Positions 20,847 to 29,157 of a DNA stretch of 64,000 nucleotides are shown here, one piece after another; the first letter of the stretch is position 1; each line of letters begins with the position of its first letter. The position numbers and the translations under genes are program-made. Below the pieces are notes generated by a model, which searched no databases, was not told where the DNA came from, and saw only the letters and a list, made by a program, of their open reading frames with translations. The stretch is from Rathayibacter sp. VKM Ac-2857 (lineage in GTDB: Bacteria > Actinomycetota > Actinomycetes > Actinomycetales > Microbacteriaceae): positions 308,946-372,945 of the forward strand of contig NZ_JABMLE010000004.1 of assembly GCF_013205025.1 (NCBI RefSeq), in the 5' to 3' direction.

Positions 20847-21707
20847 TCAGCGGGCGTCGAGCAGCTCGTCCTCGATCTCGGCGTCGCTGCGACCGCGGCG
20901 GAGGCGGCGCTGCTCCCGGCGCTCCTCGGCGGCGATGACCTCGGGGTCGTCGGCGTTGCGGATGCGGTACTCGTGCCGGATCGCCCAGGCGAGACCGCCG
21001 AAGCCCATGATCGCGAAGAGCACCCACTGGATGGCGTAGCTGATGTGCAGGCCCTCGTCGGCGACCGGCTTGATCGCGGCGAGCGGCCGCTCGTCGATCG
21101 GGGCCGGGTCCTCCTGGACCAGCAGCCCGTAGCCGGCGGTGCGCAGCGGCTCGTCGAGCTGGGCCGAGAGGTCGTCGAGCTGGATCGTGGCGATCTGGCC
21201 GGCCGGAGCACCGCGGCCGTCGATGCGGCCCTCACCCGGCTTCAGGCGGGCCGTGACCGTGACCTCGCCCTCGGGCGGGGCAGGGACGACGTCGGGGGAG
21301 TCCTGCTCGGAGCCGACCGGGACCCAGCCGCGGTCGACGACGAAGACGGTGCCGTCCGCAAGGCGCAGCGGCGTGAGGATCTCGAAGCCCGGGTTGCCGT
21401 TGTAGGGCCGGTTGCGGACGAGGGTCTCGCCGTCGGTCTCGTAGACGCCGGTGACCTCGACCGGCCGGTACTCGAGCGCGTCGTCCCAGCCGGCTCCAGC
21501 GGGAAGCAGTCCGTCGAGCGCGACGGGGTCCGCGTTCCAGTTGGCGGTGACGAGCCGGTTGGTGCTCGCGGCCTCGTCCAGGCGGGCGACCTGCCAGCGC
21601 GAGAGCAGCACGCAGGCGACGGCGAAGACGATCGTCAGCGCCAGGTAGCCGAACCAGCGCCGCGAGAAGGCGAAGCGCCAGGACGGCCGCGTCGCCGTGG
21701 CGCTCAC
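20847..21707 (-). CDS. SURF1-family cytochrome oxidase assembly protein
   Basis: Assists heme a insertion into subunit I of cytochrome aa3 oxidase. 286 residues with the typical topology: one N-terminal membrane helix (about 17-37), an extracytoplasmic domain with PVEVTGVYETDGE, NGNPGFEILTPLRLADG and VDRGWVPVG, and a C-terminal helix (ISYAIQWVLFAIMGFGGLAW). The charged C-terminus is cytosolic. The GTG start overlaps the upstream gene stop as GTGA. Functionally linked to ctaA/ctaB in this window. Confidence 0.92.
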   Translation of the reverse strand: MSATATRPSWRFAFSRRWFGYLALTIVFAVACVLLSRWQVARLDEAASTNRLVTANWNADPVALDGLLPAGAGWDDALEYRPVEVTGVYETDGETLVRNRPYNGNPGFEILTPLRLADGTVFVVDRGWVPVGSEQDSPDVVPAPPEGEVTVTARLKPGEGRIDGRGAPAGQIATIQLDDLSAQLDEPLRTAGYGLLVQEDPAPIDERPLAAIKPVADEGLHISYAIQWVLFAIMGFGGLAWAIRHEYRIRNADDPEVIAAEERREQRRLRRGRSDAEIEDELLDAR

Positions 21708-21937
21708 TGTGCCGCTCCGCGGTCCACCGTGAGCAGCGGCTTGACCTTGAGCGGGAACTCCCGGGCCGCGAGGAACTCGCGCAGGTAGTCCAGGTGCTCC
21801 CCGCAGGCCAGCCAGGTCTTCCGGCGGTCCTCGGCGTGGATGCGGGGGTTCCGCCACTCGATCGCCCAGGTGGCGGTGAGCGGGCAGCCGGCGCGCGAGC
21901 AGGCGTGCTGATCGGGCGCGCCGCCCAGCGGGATCAC
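21704..21937 (-). CDS. Small cysteine/histidine-rich protein, probable metal binder
   Basis: 77 residues with HACSRAGC near the start and CGEH near residue 45, i.e. a C-x4-C...C-x2-H arrangement likely to bind zinc. It also has the conserved-looking RNPRIHAEDRRKTW. Similar actinobacterial proteins have at times been labelled acetone carboxylase, which cannot be right for a protein this small. The GTG start overlaps the DUF3099 stop, and its stop overlaps the SURF1 start, so it is translated between two membrane proteins. Function unknown; a role alongside cytochrome oxidase assembly is inference. Confidence 0.8.
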   Translation of the reverse strand: MIPLGGAPDQHACSRAGCPLTATWAIEWRNPRIHAEDRRKTWLACGEHLDYLREFLAAREFPLKVKPLLTVDRGAAQ

Positions 21938-22284
21938 CGTCGTCCCTCGGTCGGGTCGCCGCCCTCGGGCGCGTCGGCGGAGGGCGCCGAGTCGTCCGCC
22001 GCGGGCGGGACGTACGGCGGCACCGGGCGGGACAGCACGATCGCGCCGGGGCGCTCGACCGTGCCGCTCTCGCCGGCGCTGCCGACGTTCGCGAGCACGA
22101 CGGCGAAGTAGGGGAGCACGATCGCGCCGAGGGCGAAGAAGAGCAGCCACCAGCCCTGGGCGAAGATCAGGCAGATCACGCAGACCATCCTGATGCCCAT
22201 GGCGATGGAGTACTTGATCGCGCGGGAGCGACGCGCGGCACTGGGCGACGGCGGGAGGGAGGTGAGCGATTCGCGTGATTTCAC
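21934..22284 (-). CDS. DUF3099-family membrane protein
   Basis: 116 residues: a basic N-terminus (RRSRAIKYSIAMGIRM), two adjacent hydrophobic helices (about 30-46 and 47-68), and a proline- and acid-rich tail. This is the layout of actinobacterial DUF3099 proteins, whose function is unknown. The GTG start lies nine bases after TAGTCT (22299-22294 on the - strand), a possible -10 for a transcript with little or no leader. First gene of a three-gene unit with the zinc protein and SURF1. Confidence 0.8.
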   Translation of the reverse strand: MKSRESLTSLPPSPSAARRSRAIKYSIAMGIRMVCVICLIFAQGWWLLFFALGAIVLPYFAVVLANVGSAGESGTVERPGAIVLSRPVPPYVPPAADDSAPSADAPEGGDPTEGRR

Positions 22285-22415
22285 AGCCCCACCAGACTAC
22301 GTCGTGCGCGCTGACCGAAGGCTCGGACGGCCCTATCCGCGGATGTGTTGCGCCGAGCGCCTCTAGGATGTACGGGTCGTCCGGAGCCGCCCGCGCGCCG
22401 GCGGAGAGGGACACC

Positions 22416-23126
22416 ATGACCACGCCGCGCACCGTCCTCGTCACGGGGGGCAACCGGGGGATCGGCTACGCCATCGCCGAGGAGTTCGTGGCGGCCGGTC
22501 ACCGGGTCGCGGTCACCGCCCGCTCCGGCTCGGGTCCCGAGGGCTCCTTCACCGTCGTCGCGGACGTGACCGACTCCGCCTCCATCGACGCGGCCTTCTC
22601 GCAGATCGAGGCCGAGCTCGGCCCGGTCGAGGTCGTCGTCGCGAACGCCGGCATCACCCGCGACATGCTGCTGCTGCGCATGTCGGAGGACGACTTCACC
22701 TCCGTCATCGACACCAATCTCACCGGCGCCTTCCGCGTCGTCAAGCGGGCGTCGAAGGCGATGCTGAAGCAGAGATTCGGCCGCATCGTCCTGATCTCGA
22801 GCGTCGTCGGCCTCTACGGCGGCCCCGGCCAGATCAACTACTCCTCGTCGAAGGCCGCGCTGGTCGGCTTCGCCCGATCGCTGACGCGCGAGCTCGGCGC
22901 CCGCAACATCACGGCCAACGTGGTCGCGCCCGGCTTCATCGAGACGGACATGACCGCGGAGCTCTCGGCGGAGCAGCAGGCGGAGTACCGCAAGAGCATC
23001 CCGCTGGCGCGCTACGGCACGGCCGCCGAGGTCGCGAAGGTCACCCGCTGGCTCGCGAGCGACGAGGCGGACTACATCTCGGGTGCGGTCGTCCCGGTCG
23101 ACGGCGGCCTCGGGATGGGGCACTGA
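22416..23126 (+). CDS. fabG: 3-Oxoacyl-[acyl-carrier-protein] reductase
   Basis: NADPH-dependent short-chain dehydrogenase of fatty acid elongation. 236 residues. The cofactor motif TGGNRGIGYA is at about 10-19, NAGITRD at about 86-92, and the catalytic Ser-Tyr-Lys are in LISSVVG and YSSSKAAL. C-terminal PGFIETDM and SGAVVPVDGGLGMGH are FabG-like. The ATG follows GGAGAGG by six bases. TAGGAT at 22364-22369 is a plausible -10. No other fab gene is adjacent, so another SDR substrate is possible, but overall similarity is to FabG/MabA. Confidence 0.88.
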   Translation: MTTPRTVLVTGGNRGIGYAIAEEFVAAGHRVAVTARSGSGPEGSFTVVADVTDSASIDAAFSQIEAELGPVEVVVANAGITRDMLLLRMSEDDFTSVIDTNLTGAFRVVKRASKAMLKQRFGRIVLISSVVGLYGGPGQINYSSSKAALVGFARSLTRELGARNITANVVAPGFIETDMTAELSAEQQAEYRKSIPLARYGTAAEVAKVTRWLASDEADYISGAVVPVDGGLGMGH

Positions 23127-23129
23127 CCG

Positions 23130-23175
23130 TATCAGCTGAGAGCTTATATCCGACGGATATCAGCTGTAGGCTTAT
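23130..23175. promoter_or_regulatory. Two-unit operator over the satD promoter
   Basis: Two near-identical 18-base units, TATCAGCTGAGAGCTTAT (23130-23147) and TATCAGCTGTAGGCTTAT (23158-23175), match at 15 of 18 positions, 28 bases apart. The bases joining them form the palindrome ATATCCG-A-CGGATAT. TAGGCT (23167-23172) inside unit 2 is a -10 element six bases before the satD ATG, so a protein bound here would cover the promoter. The natural candidate is the HTH protein encoded immediately downstream. Confidence 0.75.
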
Positions 23176-23178
23176 GCG

Positions 23179-23820
23179 ATGACCGACTCCTCCGTCGTCG
23201 CAGTACTGCTCGACCTCGTCGACTCCCGCGAGATCGCCGCTCGGTCCTCCGCGCAGATCGAGATCGAGCGCGGCTTCGCGGCGGTCGACGCGGCGGTCCC
23301 CGCCCTCGAGCCGCTGCACCCGACCGTGGGCGACGAGTTCCAGGCGGTCTACGCATCCGTCCCGGCCGCCCTCGGTGCGACGCTCCAGGCGCGCCTGGCG
23401 CTGCCGCCCGGAGTGGACTGCCGGGTCGGCATCGGGCGCGGCGACGTCCGGGTGGTCGGCGCCGGTGTCGCCGGCGACCTGCAGGACGGACCCGGCTGGT
23501 GGCGGGCGCGGGCCGCCATCGACCGTGCGCACGCGCTCGAGGACGGCGCCGTGCCCACGGCCCGCGGCTGGTACATCGGCTCCGACGCGCCCGGGGCCGA
23601 GGAAGCGGCGGTCAACGCCTACCTCCTCGCCCGTGACGCCCTGGTCGGCCCGATGAGCGATCGCGACCGGCGGCTCGTGCTGGGCACGGCACGCGGTCTG
23701 CCGCAGAAGGTCCTGGCGGAGCAGGAGTCGATCACGCAGTCGGCGGTGTCGCAGGCGCTGCGACGCGCGGGCGCGGGGGCCCTGCTCACCGGCGCGCGGC
23801 TGCTGGCGGACGCGTGCTGA
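23179..23820 (+). CDS. SatD-family protein with C-terminal helix-turn-helix
   Basis: 213 residues. The N-terminal part (about 1-150; VAVLLDLVDSREIAAR, LHPTVGDEFQAVY, CRVGIGRGDVRVVG) resembles a degenerate nucleotide-cyclase-like SatD domain. The C-terminal 60 residues (PQKVLAEQESITQSAVSQAL) form a sigma-70-region-4-like HTH. SatD proteins are usually encoded with a DUF3307 membrane protein, as here. The start overlies an operator and lacks a strong ribosome site, suggesting a leaderless, autoregulated gene. The signal sensed is unknown. Confidence 0.82.
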   Translation: MTDSSVVAVLLDLVDSREIAARSSAQIEIERGFAAVDAAVPALEPLHPTVGDEFQAVYASVPAALGATLQARLALPPGVDCRVGIGRGDVRVVGAGVAGDLQDGPGWWRARAAIDRAHALEDGAVPTARGWYIGSDAPGAEEAAVNAYLLARDALVGPMSDRDRRLVLGTARGLPQKVLAEQESITQSAVSQALRRAGAGALLTGARLLADAC

Positions 23821-24581
23821 CCGCGCTGCTGCTCGCGCTCGTCGGGCTGGCCGACCTCACGCGGACGCACCTCCGCCGTCCCGTCGCCGCCGGGGCGATC
23901 GTCGTGCTCTGGGCGGCGGCCGGCCTCTCGGTGGTGCTCGGCCTCGGGGCCGCACCGTTCGGCACCGTGGTCGTGGTCGCGCTGGCCTGCGCCTGGCTGC
24001 TGCTCACCACCACCGCGGCGGACACCCGGCCACCCGGAGGGCTCAGGCCCGCCGTCGGCCTGGTCGTCGCGGTGCTCGTGCTCTCCGTGGTGGATCGCGC
24101 GGCGGGCCCGGCCGCAGGGCCCCTGGTCGACGCGTACTCGGGGCTCGCGCGCTCCGGTCCCGTCCCGCCGATCGCGCAGGCGCTGCTCGCCGTGGGCGCC
24201 GGGCTCTTCCTGCTCGAGAGCGGCAACGTCGTCGTCCGGGCCGCGCTCTACCGCGAGCTGCCGCAACCGGTCGCTGCTCGAGCCCGCTTCTCGCTCCGTG
24301 CCCGGTTCGCCCGTCCGGTGCCCCAGGAGGTGCGGCTCCCGGATCTCCGCGGCGGCCGCGCCATCGGGCCGCTCGAGCGCCTCCTCGTGGCCGGGCTCAC
24401 CCTCGCGGGCGCGATCGGCCTGGCCGGCGCCGTCTTCGCGGCGAAGGGCATCGTGCGCTTCCCGGAGATCTCCCGCGACGGCGAGGGCGGCTCGAAGGCG
24501 GAGTACTTCCTGGTCGGCTCGCTGGTCAGCTGGGCGCTGGCCCTGGGCGCGGCGGCCCTGGTCGCGCTCGCGGGCGGCTGA
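23814..24581 (+). CDS. Membrane protein partner of SatD (DUF3307-like)
   Basis: 255 residues with about seven hydrophobic segments and a GTG start that overlaps the satD stop by seven bases. The C-terminal part, including the conserved-looking KGIVRFPEISRDGEG followed by KAEYFLVGSLVSWALAL, resembles the end of DUF3307 proteins encoded beside satD in other bacteria. The polar loop with RELPQPVAARARF is probably cytosolic. Function unknown; the tight coupling implies a sensor or effector relation with SatD. Confidence 0.7.
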   Translation: MLTALLLALVGLADLTRTHLRRPVAAGAIVVLWAAAGLSVVLGLGAAPFGTVVVVALACAWLLLTTTAADTRPPGGLRPAVGLVVAVLVLSVVDRAAGPAAGPLVDAYSGLARSGPVPPIAQALLAVGAGLFLLESGNVVVRAALYRELPQPVAARARFSLRARFARPVPQEVRLPDLRGGRAIGPLERLLVAGLTLAGAIGLAGAVFAAKGIVRFPEISRDGEGGSKAEYFLVGSLVSWALALGAAALVALAGG

Positions 24582-24607
24582 GGGGCCGGCCCGCGGGACT
24601 CAGCCGC
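24574..24607. terminator. Possible terminator at the convergent junction with serB
   Basis: Arms GCGGCTGAG (24574-24582) and CTCAGCCGC (24599-24607) flank a GC-rich loop and include both stop codons. It is a short stem without T tract. Confidence 0.45.
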
Positions 24608-25259
24608 GGAGGCCGAGGACCGGCAGCAGCTGGCTGAGGTCGAGGCCGTCGATGACGAGGTCGGCGCGCTCGCGGACCACGGGCTTCGCGTTGAAGGCGA
24701 CGGAGAGACCGGCGACCCGCATCATCTCGAGGTCGTTCGCGCCGTCGCCGACCGCGATCGCCCGCTCGAGCGGGACACCGGAGACGGCCGCCCACTCGCA
24801 GAGGGCGGCGGCCTTCGCGGCGGCGTCGATGACCGGGCCCTCGACGGAGCCGGTCAGGCGGCCGTCGCGGCTGCCGAGCCGGTTGGCACGGACGAAGTCG
24901 AGGCCGAGAGCCCCGGCGACCGGGTCGAGCACCTCGTGGAAGCCGCCCGAGACGACGCCGATCCGCCCGCCCGCCGCGTGGATGCCGGCGATGAGGGGCT
25001 CGACCCCCGGGGTGACCCGGACCCGGCCGCTCACTCCGGCGCAGACGTCGTCGAGGACGCCGGCGAGGGTGGCGACGCGCTCGCGCAGGCTCTCGCCGAA
25101 GTCGATCTCGCCGTGCATCGCGCGCTCGGTGATCGCGGCGACCCGCTCCTCGGAGCCCGCGTGCGCGGCGAGCAGCTCGATCACCTCGTCCTGCAGCAGC
25201 GTGGAGTCGGCGTCGACGACGACCAGGAAGCGGGCGGGTGTGCGCAGAGGCTCACTCAA
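24600..25259 (-). CDS. serB: Phosphoserine phosphatase
   Basis: HAD-superfamily enzyme for the last step of serine synthesis. 219 residues. The nucleophile motif is DADSTLLQDE (about 16-25), motif II is seen as VVSGGFHEVLDP, and motif III/IV as AVGDGANDLEMM. The best start is a TTG (LSEPLRTP) because no ATG or GTG precedes the catalytic motif in frame; no ribosome site is evident, so the start is uncertain. It lacks the N-terminal ACT domains of larger SerB proteins. Probably co-transcribed with glgC 78 bases upstream. Confidence 0.88.
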   Translation of the reverse strand: MSEPLRTPARFLVVVDADSTLLQDEVIELLAAHAGSEERVAAITERAMHGEIDFGESLRERVATLAGVLDDVCAGVSGRVRVTPGVEPLIAGIHAAGGRIGVVSGGFHEVLDPVAGALGLDFVRANRLGSRDGRLTGSVEGPVIDAAAKAAALCEWAAVSGVPLERAIAVGDGANDLEMMRVAGLSVAFNAKPVVRERADLVIDGLDLSQLLPVLGLRG

Positions 25260-25337
25260 GGACGGGCCAATCGGTCGGGTCCGCGCGCCGGCATCGCCGG
25301 CGGCGCGGAAGCGCAGTGCTCTCGACCCGCGGGGGTG

Positions 25338-26597
25338 CTACGGGCGGACGACGACGCCCTTGCCGACGACGGTGATGCCCGACTCGGTGACGGTGAACCC
25401 GCGCTCGCGGTCGTGGTCGTGGTCCACGCCGACACGTGCGCCGGGCTCGACGACGACGTCCTTGTCGAGGATAGCGCGGGCGACCACGGCGTCCGGGCCG
25501 ATCCGCACCTTGTCGAAGACGACCGAGTCGGAGACCGTGGCGTTCGACTCGATGACCGCCCAGGGGCCGACGACGCTGCGCTCGATGTGCGCACCGGAGA
25601 TGACCGTGCCCAGCGAGACGACCGAGTCGACCGTGGTGCCGAGGTTGCCCTTGCCGTCGCGCACGATCTTCGCCGGCGGCGAGTTGAGCTGCGACGAGAA
25701 GATCGGCCACTGCTGGTTGTAGAGGTTGAAGACGGGGAGCGCCGAGATGAGGTCCTGGTGCGCCTCGAAGAACGAGTCGATCGTCCCCACGTCGCGCCAG
25801 TAGTAGCGGTCGCGATCGGTGGAGCCGGGGACCTCATTGAGCTTGAGGTCATAGACGCCGGCCTCGCCGCGCGCGACGAAGTCGGGGATGATGTCGCCGC
25901 CCATGTCGTGGTCGGAGGTCGAGAGCTCGCCGTCGCGGATGACCGCGTCGATCAGGGCATCGGCGTCGAAGACGTAGTTGCCCATGGAGGCGAGGACCTC
26001 GTGCGGGGAATCGGCGAGGCCGACCGCGTCCTTGGGCTTCTCGAGGAACTCGGCGATCTTGGTCGGGACGATGCCGTCGCCGGCTTCGTCGCCCGCGAGC
26101 TGGATGACGCCGAACTGGTCGGCCAGCTCGATCGGCTGGCGGATCGCCGCGACGGTCGCCTTGGCGCCCGACTTGATGTGCGCCTCGATCATCTGCGAGA
26201 AGTCCATGCGGTACACGTGGTCCGCGCCGACCACGACGACGATGTCGGGCTTCTCATCGCGGATCAGGTTGAGGCTCTGCAGGATCGCGTCGGCCGAGCC
26301 GCTGAACCAGCGCTTGCCGAGCCGCTGCTGCGCCGGCACGGACGCGACGTAGGAGTTGAGCAGCCCCGACAGCGTCCAGGTCTGCGAGACGTGGCGGTCG
26401 AGCGAGTGCGACTTGTACTGGGTCAGCACCACGATCTGGGTCAGGCCCGAGTTGATCAGGTTGGACAGCGCGAAGTCGATCAGACGGTACTGCCCGCCGA
26501 ACGGCACCGCGGGCTTGGCCCGGTCCGCCGTGAGGGGCATGAGCCGCTTGCCTTCGCCACCCGCGAGGACGATGCCGAAAATCTTCTTTGACTGCAT
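25338..26597 (-). CDS. glgC: Glucose-1-phosphate adenylyltransferase
   Basis: Makes ADP-glucose from glucose-1-phosphate and ATP, the committed step of glycogen synthesis. 419 residues. It shows the nucleotidyltransferase signature [16 protein letters not shown] (about 8-23), [19 protein letters not shown], the substrate region [14 protein letters not shown], and a C-terminal left-handed beta-helix with hexapeptide repeats. Divergent from glgA across 87 bases. TACTGT six bases before the ATG suggests a leaderless transcript. Confidence 0.96.
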   Translation of the reverse strand: MQSKKIFGIVLAGGEGKRLMPLTADRAKPAVPFGGQYRLIDFALSNLINSGLTQIVVLTQYKSHSLDRHVSQTWTLSGLLNSYVASVPAQQRLGKRWFSGSADAILQSLNLIRDEKPDIVVVVGADHVYRMDFSQMIEAHIKSGAKATVAAIRQPIELADQFGVIQLAGDEAGDGIVPTKIAEFLEKPKDAVGLADSPHEVLASMGNYVFDADALIDAVIRDGELSTSDHDMGGDIIPDFVARGEAGVYDLKLNEVPGSTDRDRYYWRDVGTIDSFFEAHQDLISALPVFNLYNQQWPIFSSQLNSPPAKIVRDGKGNLGTTVDSVVSLGTVISGAHIERSVVGPWAVIESNATVSDSVVFDKVRIGPDAVVARAILDKDVVVEPGARVGVDHDHDRERGFTVTESGITVVGKGVVVRP

Positions 26598-26603
26598 GGC
26601 TCC

Positions 26604-26609
26604 ACAGTA
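26604..26609 (-). promoter_or_regulatory. -10 element for glgC, leaderless type
   Basis: TACTGT on the - strand, six bases from the glgC ATG; transcription would begin at or next to the A of the start codon. Confidence 0.55.
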
Positions 26610-26671
26610 GGGGTTGGCGGAGGTCCGCGAACCCGCGCGGATGCGGCTGTCGCCGGGGGATCGCGCTGTAC

Positions 26672-26677
26672 TACGGT
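26672..26677 (+). promoter_or_regulatory. -10 element for glgA, leaderless type
   Basis: TACGGT, seven bases before the glgA GTG, with no Shine-Dalgarno sequence in between. Confidence 0.55.
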
Positions 26678-26684
26678 TCGGGGT

Positions 26685-27866
26685 GTGCGAGTCGATCTGC
26701 TGACCAAGGAATATCCGCCCGAGGTGTACGGGGGAGCCGGTGTGCACGTGGCCGAGCTCACCAAGGCCCTCCGCCACGACATCGAGGTCGTGGTGCGCTG
26801 CTTCGGCGCGCCGAGGGACGAGGAGGGGGCGTTCGCGTACCCCGTGCCCGCCGAGCTGGCGCAGGCCAACGGTGCGCTGCAGACCCTCGGTGTCGACCTC
26901 CAGATCGCCCAGGACGCGGCGGGTGCCGATCTCGTGCACTCGCACACCTGGTACGCCAACGCGGCGGGGCGCCTCGCGCAGCTGCTGCACGGCATCCCGC
27001 ACGTCGTCTCGGCGCACAGCCTCGAGCCGCTGCGCCCGTGGAAGGCCGAGCAGCTCGGCGGCGGGTACCGCGTCTCGAGCTGGATCGAGCGCGAGGCGTA
27101 CGAGAGCGCCGACGCCGTGATCGCCGTCTCCGGCGGGATGCGCAACGACATCCTCCGCTCCTACCCGGCTCTGGACCCGGCGAAGGTGCACGTCGTCTAC
27201 AACGGCATCGACCTCGACGCCTGGCACCCGGTGGAGGACGAGGCCGTCCTCGCCGAGCTGGGCATCGACCCGTCGCGCCCCTCCGTCGTCTTCGTCGGCC
27301 GGATCACCCGGCAGAAGGGGTTGCCCTACCTGCTGCGCGCGGCCGCGCTGCTGCCGCCGGAGGTGCAGCTCGTGCTCTGCGCCGGCGCTCCGGACACCCC
27401 CGAGATCATGGCCGAGGTCACCGCGCTCGTCCGGGGGCTCCAGCAGGAGCGGACCGGCGTCGTCTGGATCGACCGCCACCTGCCGCGGCACGAGCTGTCC
27501 GCGGTGCTGACCGCGGCGACCACGTTCGTCTGCCCCTCGATCTACGAGCCGCTCGGCATCGTGAACCTCGAGGCGATGGCCTGCGGCGCCGCCGTGGTCG
27601 GGACCGCGACCGGCGGCATCCCCGAGGTCGTCGTCGACGGCGTCACCGGGCGCCTGGTGCCGATCGAGCAGGTGACGGACGGCACGGGCACTCCCGTGGA
27701 TCCGGACCGCTACGTCGCCGACCTCGCGGCCGCGATGGCGGAGGTCGTCGCCGACCCGGCCGCCGCCAAGCGGATGGGCGAGGCGGGCCGCCTGCGCGCG
27801 CAGAGCGACTTCAGCTGGACGCAGATCGCGCGGGACACCCGTGCCATCTACGACTCGCTCGTCTGA
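26685..27866 (+). CDS. glgA: Glycogen synthase, actinobacterial GT4 type
   Basis: Uses ADP-glucose to extend glucan; the mycobacterial ortholog (GlgM) also makes maltose-1-phosphate from ADP-glucose and glucose-1-phosphate. 393 residues of the GT-B fold, much shorter than classical GlgA (about 480, GT5). [20 protein letters not shown] lies near the start, [10 protein letters not shown] and [12 protein letters not shown] follow, and the nucleotide-sugar end has [20 protein letters not shown]. The GTG start is supported by a leaderless promoter pattern. Whether it acts as GlgA, GlgM or both cannot be read from sequence. Confidence 0.9.
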   Translation: MRVDLLTKEYPPEVYGGAGVHVAELTKALRHDIEVVVRCFGAPRDEEGAFAYPVPAELAQANGALQTLGVDLQIAQDAAGADLVHSHTWYANAAGRLAQLLHGIPHVVSAHSLEPLRPWKAEQLGGGYRVSSWIEREAYESADAVIAVSGGMRNDILRSYPALDPAKVHVVYNGIDLDAWHPVEDEAVLAELGIDPSRPSVVFVGRITRQKGLPYLLRAAALLPPEVQLVLCAGAPDTPEIMAEVTALVRGLQQERTGVVWIDRHLPRHELSAVLTAATTFVCPSIYEPLGIVNLEAMACGAAVVGTATGGIPEVVVDGVTGRLVPIEQVTDGTGTPVDPDRYVADLAAAMAEVVADPAAAKRMGEAGRLRAQSDFSWTQIARDTRAIYDSLV

Positions 27867-27885
27867 GCCCGCTGCCCGCTCCCTT

Positions 27886-27891
27886 TAGACT
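27886..27891 (+). promoter_or_regulatory. -10 element for the lone ABC ATPase, leaderless type
   Basis: TAGACT, seven bases before the ATG at 27899, without a ribosome-binding sequence. Confidence 0.6.
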
Positions 27892-27898
27892 GGTCCGC

Positions 27899-28681
27899 AT
27901 GCCCAGCGTTGTCTCGTTCGTCGATGTGTCCTTCGTCCGGAACGGCAAGCGGATCCTCGACCACGTCGACTGGACCGTGTCCGAGGAGGAGCGCTGGGTG
28001 ATCCTCGGCTCCAACGGCGCCGGGAAGACCTCGATCCTGCAGATCGCCGCCGCGCAGAACTACCCGTCGACCGGCTCCGCGCACCTGCTCGAGGAGACGC
28101 TCGGCCGGGTCGACGTCTTCGAGTTGCGCCCCCGGATCGGCTACGCGTCGACCGCGATGGCGCGCCGCCTGCCCGCGGGCGAGACGGTGCTCGACGTCGT
28201 CATGACCGCCGCCTACGCGGTGACCGGCCGCTGGAACGAGGGCTACGACGAGATCGACGAGCGCCGCGCGCGCCGCGTCCTGGTGGAGTGGAAGCTCGAC
28301 CACCTCGCCGACCGCACCTTCGGCACGCTCTCCGACGGGGAGCAGAAGCGTGTCCAGATCGCCCGCGCGATCATGACCGATCCGGAGCTGCTGCTGCTCG
28401 ACGAGCCGGCCGGCAGCCTCGACCTCGGCGCCCGCGAGGAGCTCGTGCAGCTGCTCGGCGGCTTCGCGCAGGACCCGGCCTCGCCCGCGATCGTGATGGT
28501 GACCCACCACGTCGAGGAGATCCCCGCCGGCTTCACCCACGCACTGCTGCTGCGCGACGGCGCGGTCGTCGCCGCCGGTCCGCTGGCCGAGGCGCTGACG
28601 GAGGCGACCCTCGCGGACGCCTTCGGGCTCGACATCGCGCTGACCCACGAGAACGGGCGCTACTCGGCCCGCGCCCGCTGA
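27899..28681 (+). CDS. ABC transporter ATP-binding protein without adjacent permease
   Basis: 260-residue single ABC ATPase: Walker [10 protein letters not shown] (about 39-47), signature [10 protein letters not shown] (LSDGE in place of LSGGQ), Walker [15 protein letters not shown], and a switch histidine in [11 protein letters not shown]. Sequence style is close to the B. subtilis YlmA group, for which no transport function is settled. No permease or binding protein is encoded nearby, so it may serve a permease elsewhere or have a non-transport role. Follows glgA by 32 bases but has its own leaderless promoter. Confidence 0.88.
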   Translation: MPSVVSFVDVSFVRNGKRILDHVDWTVSEEERWVILGSNGAGKTSILQIAAAQNYPSTGSAHLLEETLGRVDVFELRPRIGYASTAMARRLPAGETVLDVVMTAAYAVTGRWNEGYDEIDERRARRVLVEWKLDHLADRTFGTLSDGEQKRVQIARAIMTDPELLLLDEPAGSLDLGAREELVQLLGGFAQDPASPAIVMVTHHVEEIPAGFTHALLLRDGAVVAAGPLAEALTEATLADAFGLDIALTHENGRYSARAR

Positions 28682-28734
28682 GCGCGGGCCCGCTCGTCCG
28701 CGTGCCGCACCTCCCCGTGGCGGCGGCGGTCTGC

Positions 28735-28740
28735 TATTCT
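28735..28740 (+). promoter_or_regulatory. Putative -10 element for rpmE2
   Basis: TATTCT about 100 bases before the rpmE2 ATG. No Zur-type palindrome was found between it and the gene. Confidence 0.4.
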
Positions 28741-28841
28741 CGGTAGCTGGTTCGGGCCCGTTCGCGGTGCGCCCGCCACTCATCCACCCGCACCCGTCGA
28801 CGACAGGCGCGGTTCAGGACCACAAGCGACAGGACACGATC

Positions 28842-29090
28842 ATGCAGACCGACATCCACCCCAAGTACGAGGCCATCGTGTTCCGCGACCTCGCCTCCGG
28901 TGAGACCTTCCTCACCCGCTCGACGGCGACCAGCAGCAAGACGATCGAGCTCGACGGCGTCACGTACCCCGTCATCGACGTCGAGATCTCGTCCGCCTCG
29001 CACCCGTTCTACACGGGCAAGCAGCGCATCATGGACTCGGCCGGCCGCGTCGAGAAGTTCAACTCGCGCTACAAGAACTTCGGCAAGTAG
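28842..29090 (+). CDS. rpmE2: 50S ribosomal protein L31, type B
   Basis: 82-residue L31 of the large ribosomal subunit. [20 protein letters not shown] and [13 protein letters not shown] are typical of the type B form, and the absence of any cysteine shows it is the zinc-independent paralog. The ATG is preceded by a weak AGGA-like site. In many bacteria this form is induced by zinc starvation through Zur; no Zur site was recognised here, and it may simply be the housekeeping copy. Confidence 0.95.
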   Translation: MQTDIHPKYEAIVFRDLASGETFLTRSTATSSKTIELDGVTYPVIDVEISSASHPFYTGKQRIMDSAGRVEKFNSRYKNFGK

Positions 29091-29108
29091 GCTCCGGCCT
29101 CCCGCCTC

Positions 29109-29144
29109 CGAAGGGCCCTCGACCTCGCGGTCGGGGGCCCTTCG
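29109..29144 (+). terminator. Terminator after rpmE2
   Basis: A 16-bp stem with one G-T pair (29109-29124 with 29129-29144) and a TCGC loop, 18 bases after the stop codon. Confidence 0.85.
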
Positions 29145-29157
29145 TCGTAGGCCCCCG

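Noticed and set aside
21704-21937. Acetone carboxylase
   Set aside because: That name is sometimes attached to similar small proteins, but 77 residues with a zinc-type motif cannot be this large multi-subunit enzyme.
26588-28681. Apparent 697-residue protein joined to the ABC ATPase
   Set aside because: The first 430 residues are an out-of-frame reading of glgA; the ABC gene starts at 27899 with its own promoter.
28682-28841. Zur operator upstream of rpmE2
   Set aside because: No AT-rich palindrome of the Zur type is present in the leader.
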